NCBI RefSeq assembly: GCF_036345175.1
Contig: NZ_CP107780.1
Coordinates: 7,192,001 to 7,256,000 of the forward strand
Direction: 5' to 3'
Length of the DNA stretch: 64,000 nt
Origin: Streptomyces sp. NBC_00576
Lineage (GTDB): Bacteria; Actinomycetota; Actinomycetes; Streptomycetales; Streptomycetaceae
The notes beneath the pieces are model-generated. The model had not been told where the DNA came from. It ran no database searches and was given only the letters and a program-made list of their open reading frames with translations. Both the position numbers and the translations under genes were made by a program. The number at the start of each line of letters is the position of its first letter. Position 1 is the first letter of the stretch. Of the stretch, positions 41,009 through 48,543 are shown piece by piece.

Positions 41009-42471
41009 CAGAGGCTCCGAAACCGTTGGGGGTTGCGTGGGCGGCGGTCGTGCAGGGTCATCACCATGCCGTAACGAGGGCGCAGGGTGATCGTCGCGTG
41101 GTCGACGACCCGGTGGGACGGCAGATGCCGGAACTCGTAGCGTTGCAGCAGCGCGGCGAGCAGGAGATGCGCCTCCATGAGCGCGAAGTGCTTGCCGATG
41201 CACAGGTGCGGCCCCGCGCCGAAGGGCAGGTAGGCGAACCGGTGCTGTTTCTCCGGCGTCCTGCCCTCCCTGCTGCCGAAGCGGCCGGGGTCGAAGCGTT
41301 CCGCGTCGGGCCAGTGGGCCGGGTGGCGGTGGATGTTGTGCAGGTTGACCAGGACGCGTGAGCCCGCCGGTACCTGGTGGCCGCCCAACTCGGTGTCCTT
41401 CAGGGTCAGTCGGGGCACGATCGGCGCCGACGGATACATCCGCAGCGACTCCTCGAAGACCTGGAGTGTGTACGGCATGGCACGCAGGTCGTCGATGGTG
41501 GGCAGACGTCCGCCGAGGGCGTCGTCGACCTCGCGCTGCACCGCGGCCAGGACGTCACGGTGGCGGGAGAGGAGGTAGAAGGTCCAGCTGAGGGTGACCG
41601 CGGTCGTCTCGTGACCGGCGGCGAACGTGGTGATCACCTCGTCGCGCAGTTGACGGTCGTCCATGCCCACGCCGGTGTCCTCGTCCCGGGCGTCGAGCAG
41701 CATGTCCAGCAGATCGCCCCGCCGGACACCCGCGCCCGCGGTCGCCGTCTCCGCCTCCGCCCGGCGTTCGCGGATGATGCGGCAGATCAGTGCGTCGATG
41801 CCGGCCATGACCTCACGGAACCGCCGGTTGCGCGGGGTCGGCCAGTGCGTGGGCGGGCTGAAGGGGTTCTGGAGGCGGTCGAAGGCGAAGTTGATCGCGA
41901 CGTCCACCGCGTCCGGGCCGAGTTCGCCGAGGCCCTCGGTGATGTCGGTGCTGAACATGCACCGGCTGACGATGTCGAGCGTCACCCGCATCAGCTCGGT
42001 GTGCAGATCGACGGTGTCACCGGTGCGGTAGGTGGCCTGCATGTGGGTCAGCTGGTCCTCGACCGAGCCGGCCATCGTACGGAACATCGAGGAGAGGGCC
42101 TGTTTGCTGTAGATCGGCTGCATCATGCGCCGGTTGGTCAGCCAGCTCTCGTGGTCGTCGCCGGTCAGCAGCCCCTCGCCGAGCACCAGCCGCAGCGGGT
42201 TGTCGGGGCCGAGCTTGCCGAAGGCGGCGCTGTCGGTCAGTACCTCGCCGGCCAGTTCCGGGCTGGAGACACCGTGCACGGACACGGGCCCGAGCCGGTA
42301 GCGGACGAGGTCGCCGCCTTCCCGCCAGCCGGCGCGCATCGCGGCGAGGATGTCCCGTCGGAAGGCCGGCACACTGCCGAGAACCGGCAGCCCGGCCACC
42401 TCGGGAGCGGCCGGGCCACGCGCCTGGCCGCTCGCCGGGCCAATCACCGGGTTGCTCCCCTGGCTGCTCAT
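41008..42471 (-). CDS. cytochrome P450
   Basis: A 487-residue soluble P450 that should hydroxylate or epoxidise a hydrophobic substrate. The I helix is FAAGHETTAVTLSW with the acid-alcohol pair replaced by Glu-Thr as usual. The K helix is FEESLRMYPSAP (ExxR). The heme loop is LPFGAGPHLCIGKHFAL with the axial Cys. HHWPTPRNRRFREVMAGID is the F/G region (PTHWPTPRNRRFREVM). The ATG overlaps the methyltransferase stop by three bases. The sequence style resembles bacterial CYP102-heme-like or CYP107-unlike proteins (long, class E type) rather than typical macrolide P450s. Confidence 0.93.
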   Translation of the reverse strand: MSSQGSNPVIGPASGQARGPAAPEVAGLPVLGSVPAFRRDILAAMRAGWREGGDLVRYRLGPVSVHGVSSPELAGEVLTDSAAFGKLGPDNPLRLVLGEGLLTGDDHESWLTNRRMMQPIYSKQALSSMFRTMAGSVEDQLTHMQATYRTGDTVDLHTELMRVTLDIVSRCMFSTDITEGLGELGPDAVDVAINFAFDRLQNPFSPPTHWPTPRNRRFREVMAGIDALICRIIRERRAEAETATAGAGVRRGDLLDMLLDARDEDTGVGMDDRQLRDEVITTFAAGHETTAVTLSWTFYLLSRHRDVLAAVQREVDDALGGRLPTIDDLRAMPYTLQVFEESLRMYPSAPIVPRLTLKDTELGGHQVPAGSRVLVNLHNIHRHPAHWPDAERFDPGRFGSREGRTPEKQHRFAYLPFGAGPHLCIGKHFALMEAHLLLAALLQRYEFRHLPSHRVVDHATITLRPRYGMVMTLHDRRPRNPQRFRSL

Positions 42472-43154
42472 TTGCTGCCGAGGGCGCAGACCCAGCCGAG
42501 GGAACGGCGGGGCTCGGCGACGAACCGGGTGTCCTTGAAACCGGCGACATCGAGCATCGCCACGAGTTCGGCGCCGGACAGGATGCGCAGCCCGTCCCGC
42601 TCCGACCGCTCGGTGAAGCGCTGTCCGAAGAACCGCTGGGTGAGCGTCGGTACGACCGCCGTCTCCCGGCTCATCTCCAGGGTGACGGCCAACTGCCCGC
42701 CAGGTTTGAGCACTCGGTACGCCTCGGCGAGTCCGCGCAGCGGATCCGGCCAGAAGTAGAACGTCTCGATGGCGCTGACCCGGTCGAACGAGCTGTCCTC
42801 GTACGGCAGTTGACCGACGTCCCCCTGCCGGATCGCCACTCGGCCCCGGCCGACGGCGTCGGCGTTGCGCCGCACCGCCTGGCGGACCATGGTGGGCGAG
42901 TAGTCGAGGCCCGCGACAAAGCCCAACTCGGCCCGCCGGGCCAGCAGTTCCACGGCCATACCGCTGCCGCAGCCGAGGTCGAGCACATGATGGGTGCGGC
43001 GGACGTCCAGATGCTCCGCCGCCCACTGGGTGAGCCCCCGATGCTGCACGGTCATCAGATGCCCCACCAGGGCACCCGGTGCACCTGCCGGACGCCGGAA
43101 GTTCTCCTGCAACAGCCGGTAGGGACCTCGGGTCACTGTCTTTTCGCCGGGCAT
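42468..43154 (-). CDS. class I SAM-dependent methyltransferase
   Basis: A 228-residue methyltransferase. Motif I is VLDLGCGSGMAVELLA, motif II FVAGLDYSPTMVRQA, motif III VAIRQGDVGQLPYEDSSFDRV, and the post-motif YRVLKPGGQLAVTL. This is the UbiE/Coq5-like small-molecule fold, so an O-, C- or N-methylation of a pathway intermediate is likely. It overlaps the P450 by four bases. A 127-base gap separates it from the oxidase gene and carries direct repeats that may be a promoter or operator. Confidence 0.9.
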   Translation of the reverse strand: MPGEKTVTRGPYRLLQENFRRPAGAPGALVGHLMTVQHRGLTQWAAEHLDVRRTHHVLDLGCGSGMAVELLARRAELGFVAGLDYSPTMVRQAVRRNADAVGRGRVAIRQGDVGQLPYEDSSFDRVSAIETFYFWPDPLRGLAEAYRVLKPGGQLAVTLEMSRETAVVPTLTQRFFGQRFTERSERDGLRILSGAELVAMLDVAGFKDTRFVAEPRRSLGWVCALGSK

Positions 43155-43242
43155 GGGCCTTCCCTCTCTGTCTCGGTCTCCACCAGGTCTTACGATCTCC
43201 CGCTCCGGCGTCCCTCGCGTGGATTCGCGCGGACTTGGGTGC

Positions 43243-43269
43243 GAGTGTCAGCGAATATCGGTGAGTGTC
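43243..43269. promoter_or_regulatory. direct GAGTGTC repeats in the only gap of the operon
   Basis: GAGTGTC occurs at 43243-43249 and 43263-43269, 20 bases (two helical turns) apart, in the 127-base gap between the FAD oxidase and methyltransferase genes. It may bind a regulator for an internal promoter. Confidence 0.3.
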
Positions 43270-43281
43270 GGCATCCGGCGT

Positions 43282-44667
43282 TCACGCCGCACCTCGTACC
43301 CCGCGGTCCAGCCGGTCGAGGATGTGGCGCAGCATCACCCGCCCCGCTCCGCCGAGCGGCAACCGTGGAGCGGCCGACCGGTGCCAGGGCAGCGTCTGCT
43401 CCCCGCCCACCCCGTCTCCTGTGCCGCCCCCGACCAACTGCCGGGCCACATGAGCCCCGTGGGCGACGGACAGGGCCAGCCCATGGCCGCCGCACCCCCC
43501 GATGAACCACATCCCGGGGGTTCCGGCCAGTGGGCCCACGACGGGCAGGTCATCGAGGGTCACGCCGATACGGCCGGTCCAGCGGTGCGTGACGGCGGTG
43601 TCGGCGAGGAGCGGGTGCAGGGCCCGCATCCGCTCCGCCAGCCACCGCCAGGTCGACAGGCGGGCCCTGTCGTCCCGCCGGGCCCCGTCGGTACCCGGCG
43701 GACCCGGCAGTGAGGCCCGGCCACCGCCCAGCACCAGGCGCCCATCCGGCGTCAGCCGGAAGTACGGAGCCAGCCGCGCCGCATCGACCAACGCCGCCCC
43801 CGACACCTCCCCGAGCACCTCGCGCGCCGCCGGCTTCAACGGCTCGGTGGCGATGGCGTGCACCTCCAGCGGGGCCACCGTGCCCACCGGGAGGCCGAGG
43901 GCACCGGCTGCGCCGTTGACCGCGAACACCCCGGCGCCCGTACGGAGTTCACCGCGCGGGAAGAGCAACCGGGTGCCGCCGGTGCCGGTGACGTCCCGGC
44001 CGACGACCGGTGAACGCCCGTACAGACGGGCGCCGCCCGCTGCACACGCCCGGGCGAGGGCGGCGGTGAGAAGGGCGGGGTCCAGGGTGGCCGCGTGCCG
44101 GTGCAGCAGCCCCGCCTGACACGGCACGTCGATGCGCTCGCGCACCCCGGCCGCCGACAGTGGCGGTACGTCCAGGCCGAGGGCACGGTAGGCCGCCGCC
44201 TGCCCGGACAGCCGGGCCAGTCCCTGCGGTGAGCGGGCCACGACCAGCTGCTCGCCGGTACGCACGGGCACGTCCAGGGTGCGGCACAGCTCCAGGACGC
44301 CGGTCACCGCGTCCTCGCTGGCCCGGTGCATACGACGGGCCGCGTCCGGGCCGTGGCGGCGGATCGCGCGGTCGACGGGCGGACCGGCCCGGGGCCCGAG
44401 GAGGCCGGTGCCGTGGCCGCTGGCGCCGGCCGCGGGATGGCCCGCGTCGACGACGGCCACATCAGCGCCGGGTGCGTACCGCAGCAGGTGGTAGGCGGTG
44501 GAGAGGCCGGCCAGACCGGCGCCGACGACGGTGAAGTCGGCGCTCACCAGGCCCCGTACGGACGGGAGTTGGTGATCCTCGGACCGCCCGGCCCGCCACG
44601 GCGGAGCCTGGGTGACGGGTACGTCGGGTCCGTCGAGGAGGTCGTCGTGCGAGAGCCGCTCACCCAT
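43282..44667 (-). CDS. FAD-dependent amine oxidase (DadA/DAO type)
   Basis: A 461-residue flavoenzyme of the D-amino-acid oxidase/glycine oxidase superfamily. The dinucleotide fold is DFTVVGAGLAGLSTAYHLL near residues 46-64, followed by VAVVDAGHPAAGASGHGTGLLGPR, which binds the FAD ribose and isoalloxazine. The late DDLPVVGPLAGTPGMWFIGGCGGHGLALSVAHG is the conserved C-terminal FAD segment. It could oxidise an amine to an imine or carbonyl in the pathway. The ATG at 44667 is chosen because it keeps an eight-base overlap with the flavin reductase. The 30-residue Arg/Pro-rich tail is unusual. Confidence 0.87.
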   Translation of the reverse strand: MGERLSHDDLLDGPDVPVTQAPPWRAGRSEDHQLPSVRGLVSADFTVVGAGLAGLSTAYHLLRYAPGADVAVVDAGHPAAGASGHGTGLLGPRAGPPVDRAIRRHGPDAARRMHRASEDAVTGVLELCRTLDVPVRTGEQLVVARSPQGLARLSGQAAAYRALGLDVPPLSAAGVRERIDVPCQAGLLHRHAATLDPALLTAALARACAAGGARLYGRSPVVGRDVTGTGGTRLLFPRGELRTGAGVFAVNGAAGALGLPVGTVAPLEVHAIATEPLKPAAREVLGEVSGAALVDAARLAPYFRLTPDGRLVLGGGRASLPGPPGTDGARRDDRARLSTWRWLAERMRALHPLLADTAVTHRWTGRIGVTLDDLPVVGPLAGTPGMWFIGGCGGHGLALSVAHGAHVARQLVGGGTGDGVGGEQTLPWHRSAAPRLPLGGAGRVMLRHILDRLDRGVRGAA

Positions 44668-45184
44668 GGAACGCCCCGCCTCCCTGACCGTGGAAGCCAC
44701 GGTCGTACCAGAGCAGCGGACGCCCGGTGCCGGTGTGGGCGGCGAGCACCTCGCCGACGACCAGGTGATGGTCGCCGTACGCCCGTATGTCCGTCACCGC
44801 GCACACGGACCAGGCGAGGGCGTCGGTGCGGACGGGCACGCCATGGACGTACTCCGCCTGCTCCTCGCCGAAGCGCTCGGCGGCGGTGGCGAGCGGGTCG
44901 GCGCAGCGCTCGGCCCACGGGCGGTGCCGTTCGTCGAGGACGTGGAGGGCGAAGGATCCGTGGTCGCGGAGGGCGGCGAGGGTGCGGGAGGCGTTGGCCA
45001 GGCAGAGCGACATCAGGGGCGGTGCCGCCGAGACGGCCGCCGCCGAGGAGACGGTGGCGCAGACCGGCAGCCCGGCGGCACCCCGGGTGGTCACGACGCA
45101 CACGCCGGCCGCCAACTTGGCGTACATGTCGAGGCATTGGGCGACACCGGGCCGCGTGGCCAAGGACGACACCGGGTCAGCCAT
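44660..45184 (-). CDS. flavin reductase-like FMN-binding protein
   Basis: A 174-residue protein of the flavin-reductase-like domain (split barrel). It has KLAAGVCVVTTRGAAGLPVCATVSSAAAVSAAPPLMSLCLANASRT, matching the G-V-x-V-V-T and S-x-S-x-x-x-x-P-P-x-x motifs that hold FMN. Then come HGSFALHVLDERHRPWAERC and DHHLVVGEVLAA. These enzymes supply reduced flavin to a two-component monooxygenase or act as FMN-dependent oxygenases. No obvious monooxygenase partner is adjacent other than the FAD protein. It overlaps the SRPBCC gene by eight bases. Confidence 0.88.
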   Translation of the reverse strand: MADPVSSLATRPGVAQCLDMYAKLAAGVCVVTTRGAAGLPVCATVSSAAAVSAAPPLMSLCLANASRTLAALRDHGSFALHVLDERHRPWAERCADPLATAAERFGEEQAEYVHGVPVRTDALAWSVCAVTDIRAYGDHHLVVGEVLAAHTGTGRPLLWYDRGFHGQGGGAFHG

Positions 45185-45683
45185 GCCGGGCGGCGGTGAG
45201 ATCCATGGGGGTCATGGGAGTCACCCGGCCCAAGAGCCCTTCGAGGATGCGCAGGATGTTGTCCCGCAGCGTGCTCTCGGCGACCGGGTCGAGGATCTCC
45301 GCGAGGGAGGGGATGCCGAGGTCGAACTCGGACCGGAAGGTGACCACCGTGACCGCCGTGGCCCGAGTGGCCCCCGTGTTCTCGGGATCCCTCTCCTCAC
45401 ACACCCAGGAGCCGCGGAAGATCTCGAAATCGCCCTTGATCTGCTCGAACTCGACGGTCAGCGTCTCCGGGACGAACCGGTCGAGTTCGCTCCACCGCAT
45501 CAGCCCGTTGCGGAAGATGACACTCCAGTCCGACCGGAGCGACCCGTCGGCCTCCGGCGGATGCACCACGACCTCGTTCACCTTGTCGGTCAGCTCGGGG
45601 TAGCGGCGGAAGTCGCAGATCAGCTCGTACGCCTGACGGGCCGTACGCTCCTCGACGACCACCTGGACGATTACCTCACGCAT
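45177..45683 (-). CDS. SRPBCC (START-type) protein, cyclase/aromatase-like
   Basis: A 168-residue single START-fold protein. It begins EVIVQVVVEERTARQAYELICDFRRYPELTDKVNEVVV, the normal opening of polyketide cyclases and coenzyme Q-binding proteins. SVIFRNGLMRWSELDRFV and LTVEFEQIKGDFEIFRGSWV are the following strands, and a C-terminal helix ends LRDNILRILEGLLGRVTP. Such proteins bind hydrophobic ligands and can cyclise or dehydrate polyketide-like chains. The ATG at 45683 follows the DUF2156 stop by 32 bases; the longer frame upstream is not supported. Confidence 0.86.
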   Translation of the reverse strand: MREVIVQVVVEERTARQAYELICDFRRYPELTDKVNEVVVHPPEADGSLRSDWSVIFRNGLMRWSELDRFVPETLTVEFEQIKGDFEIFRGSWVCEERDPENTGATRATAVTVVTFRSEFDLGIPSLAEILDPVAESTLRDNILRILEGLLGRVTPMTPMDLTAARHG

Positions 45684-45715
45684 ACGCGATGTACTCCATT
45701 CCGTACGAGGACGAT

Positions 45716-46687
45716 TTAGAGAGCATTGGTCGCCCGCCCGAGCCGCCACAGCGCACCCGGCCGGACCCCGCCCTGAAAGGCGATGTACTCGGGCAGAACG
45801 ACGTGCGGCGCCCATTTCTCCTTGTATTCGAGCTGGGCGGCGGCGGGATAGACGCGCTCACCGCGCTCGCCGAGAAAACGCACGACACGCGCCACCATGC
45901 CGCTGGCACCCGGTACTTCATGGGCCGGATCGAGCCCGACGAAGGGCGTGAACCCGAAGTGCAGCCATTCAGCGCCCTCAGCGGTCATCCGCTCGATCGC
46001 GGTCGAGTTGAGGAGTTCCATGGTGCCGGGCGGGGCATCGGCACGACGACGGCTGAGATCATGCAGCCAGCCAGGACGGCTGCCGAAAGCGGGGGAGTAG
46101 CAGATGTACCCCACGATGCGCCCGTCGACGGTACCGGTGAAGACCCGCTGATGTTTCTGCTCGGGCCCGTCACGCTCCCCGACGAGAAACCGAAGCTCTT
46201 TGGTGTGCTTCCCTTTCCCGCGCAGCCATTCACGATCGATGAGACCGAGTTCGTCCGAAGCGGCTGAGGAAGCGACCTCGGCGACCTCCACCCCCGCACG
46301 CCGGGCCCGGGAGATCTTGTTCCGCAGCCGCACGAACGGCGACCCGCGCAGGGTGAACCGCGCCAGATCGACGGCGTACGAAGCCCCCATCTGATTCACG
46401 GTGAACCCGCGCGACGCATACAACTGGGCGTCAGCAGCCTGGAGTTGTACGGCGATGACGCGCCGCCGCCCGGTCGCGGCCCGGTCGAGGAATGCGTCCA
46501 GCAGCCCGGCGCGGTCGCCGTCGGCGGCAAAGGGACCGCCGAGCTGGAGGAGATGACGTCCCGCCGGACGAAAGGCGCAGACCCCGTCATGACGCTCGTC
46601 GAGAAAGAACTCGTTCCCGCTGTTGAGGGCGAGAAACGCACTGGGATTGTCGGAGTGCGCCGACACCAGATCAAACGCGGACGGCAT
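45716..46687 (-). CDS. DUF2156 aminoacyltransferase-like protein
   Basis: A 323-residue protein with the DUF2156 (MprF C-terminal, Fem-like GNAT) fold but no MprF membrane domain. Motifs: FLALNSGNEFFLDERHDGVCAFRPAGRHLLQLGGPFA, RRVIAVQLQAADAQLYASRGFTVNQMGASYAVDLARF, RNKISRARRAGVEV, VGYICYSPAFGSRPGWLHDLSRRRADAPPGTMELL, and the closing YKEKWAPHVVLPEYIAFQG. In MprF this domain transfers an amino acid from aminoacyl-tRNA to lipid; VlmA of valanimycin synthesis uses a related domain on a small amine. A tRNA-dependent aminoacylation step is therefore plausible but unproven. It overlaps the membrane-protein gene by 17 bases. Confidence 0.85.
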   Translation of the reverse strand: MPSAFDLVSAHSDNPSAFLALNSGNEFFLDERHDGVCAFRPAGRHLLQLGGPFAADGDRAGLLDAFLDRAATGRRRVIAVQLQAADAQLYASRGFTVNQMGASYAVDLARFTLRGSPFVRLRNKISRARRAGVEVAEVASSAASDELGLIDREWLRGKGKHTKELRFLVGERDGPEQKHQRVFTGTVDGRIVGYICYSPAFGSRPGWLHDLSRRRADAPPGTMELLNSTAIERMTAEGAEWLHFGFTPFVGLDPAHEVPGASGMVARVVRFLGERGERVYPAAAQLEYKEKWAPHVVLPEYIAFQGGVRPGALWRLGRATNAL

Positions 46688-47135
46688 CGCGCCCCTTCCG
46701 GTCGTAGGCCCGCTGGAATGTCTCGAATTCCGGATGTGGGGAGGGTTCGAAGGGCACTCCGAAGGGTTTCAGGGAGTTCCCGAAGAGAGCCCGGTCGCCC
46801 ATGAGGTGAATCGGCAGCGCGAGCAACGCCCATTCAGCACCTACCAGCCAAATCCACAGCCCCGCGAAAACGGCCCAGGTGACGAGTGAGTGCATGAGAT
46901 TGTAGGCGATGTAATATCCGCGCCCGATGAGCCCGTCAGGACTTCGCCGATGGGCGATGGCGCCCGGAATGTATCCGATGAGATCGATGACGAGGAAAAG
47001 GGAAACGAAAAGCCACCAGCGGATCTCCGAAAGATGTGTCAGAGCGGCAACACCGGAAACGACAAGAGCGACCGACCACTCAAGCCGGACGAGCCGGGAA
47101 GTCGTTCTGGTGTCGAAGAGATTCCTGGCATCCAC
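46671..47135 (-). CDS. small four-helix membrane protein
   Basis: A 154-residue integral membrane protein of unknown function, first gene of the operon. Helices are near SVALVVSGVAALTHL, WWLFVSLFLVIDLIGYIPG, YYIAYNLMHSLVTWAVFAGLWIWL and EWALLALPIHLMGD. Polar motifs IAYNLMHS, a GYIPG-x-IAHRRS loop, and GDRALFGNSLKPFGVPFEP resemble a membrane enzyme pocket. The GTG start at 47135 opens the operon. It may present a lipid substrate to the DUF2156 protein. The base composition around it is somewhat richer in A than its neighbours, which may point to a different origin. Confidence 0.72.
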   Translation of the reverse strand: MDARNLFDTRTTSRLVRLEWSVALVVSGVAALTHLSEIRWWLFVSLFLVIDLIGYIPGAIAHRRSPDGLIGRGYYIAYNLMHSLVTWAVFAGLWIWLVGAEWALLALPIHLMGDRALFGNSLKPFGVPFEPSPHPEFETFQRAYDRKGRDAVRV

Positions 47136-47477
47136 AAATAGCCCCCGTACACCCGGAGTGAGACATTCTCACCTGTCTTACGGCCCGGGGCGGAGCGTCC
47201 CTCGCGGCAGCCGAAAAAATCTGGGCCCCCGTACAACCCTCCCCCCACCTCGCCGGTCGTACCTGTTGTCAGGACGTCTGGAGGGGGATCTGGGGGGATC
47301 GCGGGGGTTCTGATGCGGAGGGGAAGCCGAGGGGGCCCGGTCGACGGACCGGGCCCCCTCGATGCTGAACCGACCGGCGGGCGGCACCGTCTCCAGCTAC
47401 CTTGAGGGCCTGGGAAAAACTGGTGAAGCTCGACCAGCCGCAGGACTCGACCAGCCGCACCAACGGAGTCGCCGACC
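47136..47477. other. structured 340-bp divergent intergenic region
   Basis: No gene is supported here. The region contains C/G tracts (CCCTCCCCCC near 47239, GGAGGGGGATCTGGGGGGATC near 47279) and a perfect 14-bp hairpin GAGGGGGCCCGGTC/GACCGGGCCCCCTC at 47329-47360. A minus-strand T run lies at about 47213-47218. It holds the promoters of the divergent operon and DHFR-like gene and possibly an untranslated RNA. Confidence 0.4.
47329..47360. terminator. 14-bp perfect hairpin before the DHFR-like gene
   Basis: Arms 47329-47342 and 47347-47360 with a four-base loop. It may be a terminator or leader structure; no U-tract follows on the plus strand. Confidence 0.5.
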
Positions 47478-48125
47478 ATGTCACTCGCCCGCGTCCACAA
47501 CTTCACCATCTCGCTCGACGGCTTCGGCACCGGTGAAGGGCTGAGCCGTGAAGCCCCGTTCGGCCACGCCGGCGAGAGGCTGCACCAGTGGATGTTCACC
47601 ACCCGGTTCTGGCACGAGATGACCGGCCAGTCCGGCGGGACCGGCGGCATCGACGACGCCTTCGCACAGCAGTTCGCCCCCGGTATCGGCGCCGAGATCA
47701 TGGGGGCCGGGAAGTTCGGCCCGCCCGGCTGGCACGAGGACCCGGAGTGGAAGGGGTGGTGGGGGCCCAACCCGCCTTTCCACACACCGACCTTCGTCCT
47801 CACCCATCACCCGCGCCCCTCGATCGAGATGGAGGGCGGCACGACGTTCCACTTCCTCGACACGTCGCCCGCCAAGGCGCTCGAGACCGCCCGCGAGGCA
47901 GCGGACGGCCAGGACGTACGCATCGGCGGCGGACCCACCGTCGTCCGTGACTTCCTCGCCGCCGGGCTCATCGACCACCTGCACGTCGTGGTGGTCCCGG
48001 TCCTGCTCGGCCGGGGCGTACGTCTCTGGGACGGGCTGGAGGACATCGAGAAGGACTACGACGTCGAGGCCACGTCCTCGCCCACCGGCGTCACGCATGT
48101 GACCTTCACCCGAGCGGCCCGCTGA
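47478..48125 (+). CDS. dihydrofolate reductase-family protein (RibD C-terminal type)
   Basis: A 215-residue NADPH-dependent reductase of the RibD-C/DHFR-like group. MSLARVHNFTISLDGFGTG is the strand that binds NADPH, GIGAEIMGAGKFGPPGW follows, then TFVLTHHPRPSIEMEGGTTFHFLD, and DVRIGGGPTVVRDFLAAGLIDHLHVVVVPVLLGRGVRLW is the conserved GGG-x-x-V nucleotide motif and C-terminal strands. Its substrate is not folate by default. The ATG at 47478 follows the hairpin region. It converges on the ribose operon, whose rbsD ends 22 bases after. Confidence 0.88.
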   Translation: MSLARVHNFTISLDGFGTGEGLSREAPFGHAGERLHQWMFTTRFWHEMTGQSGGTGGIDDAFAQQFAPGIGAEIMGAGKFGPPGWHEDPEWKGWWGPNPPFHTPTFVLTHHPRPSIEMEGGTTFHFLDTSPAKALETAREAADGQDVRIGGGPTVVRDFLAAGLIDHLHVVVVPVLLGRGVRLWDGLEDIEKDYDVEATSSPTGVTHVTFTRAAR

Positions 48126-48147
48126 CGCGCCTCACACCGATCCGGGC

Positions 48148-48543
48148 TCAGAAGAAGACCCCGCACCGCAGCAGCACGTTCGCGTACGGCCGGGCCTCCC
48201 CCGTCCGTACGATCAGCCGTGCCCCCGCCGACAGCTCCTTGAGCCGCTCGTGCGGGACAAGAGTGAGGGCGGGGTCGGGAAAGTGCCCGTCCAGCAGCTT
48301 CGCAGCCCCCGGATTCGCCGCCCGTACCTCCGTCGCCGCTGTCGCCCCCTCCACCACCAGCTCGGCCAGCAACCCGTCGAGGATCTCCGCGAAGGAAGGC
48401 ACCCCGGCCCGGAAGGCCAGGTCGACGACGCGTGGCCCGGCCGGGATCGGCATACCGGCGTCGCACACCAGCACCCCGTCACCGTGGCCCAACTCGGCCA
48501 GCGCGCCCGCGAGATGACGGTTCAGGATTCCGCCCCGCTTCAC
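48148..48543 (-). CDS. rbsD: D-ribose pyranase RbsD
   Basis: A 131-residue D-ribose pyranase that interconverts ribopyranose and ribofuranose so that ribokinase can act. MKRGGILNRHLAGALAELGHGD carries the catalytic His and Asp region, VCDAGMPIPAGPRVVDLAF is the second signature, and the C-terminal GEARPYANVLLRCGVFF completes the fold. Its ATG overlaps the rbsK stop by four bases (ATGA). It is the last gene of rbsR-A-CB-K-D. Confidence 0.95.
   Translation of the reverse strand: MKRGGILNRHLAGALAELGHGDGVLVCDAGMPIPAGPRVVDLAFRAGVPSFAEILDGLLAELVVEGATAATEVRAANPGAAKLLDGHFPDPALTLVPHERLKELSAGARLIVRTGEARPYANVLLRCGVFF

Noticed and set aside
45689..46267. A 192-residue plus-strand frame over the DUF2156 gene.
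   Set aside because: Its codon pattern follows the minus-strand gene, and the DUF2156 motifs and operon overlaps support the minus strand.
39980..47135. The operon as a standard polyketide or terpene cluster.
   Set aside because: No PKS, NRPS, terpene synthase or prenyltransferase is present, so a standard class cannot be assigned.
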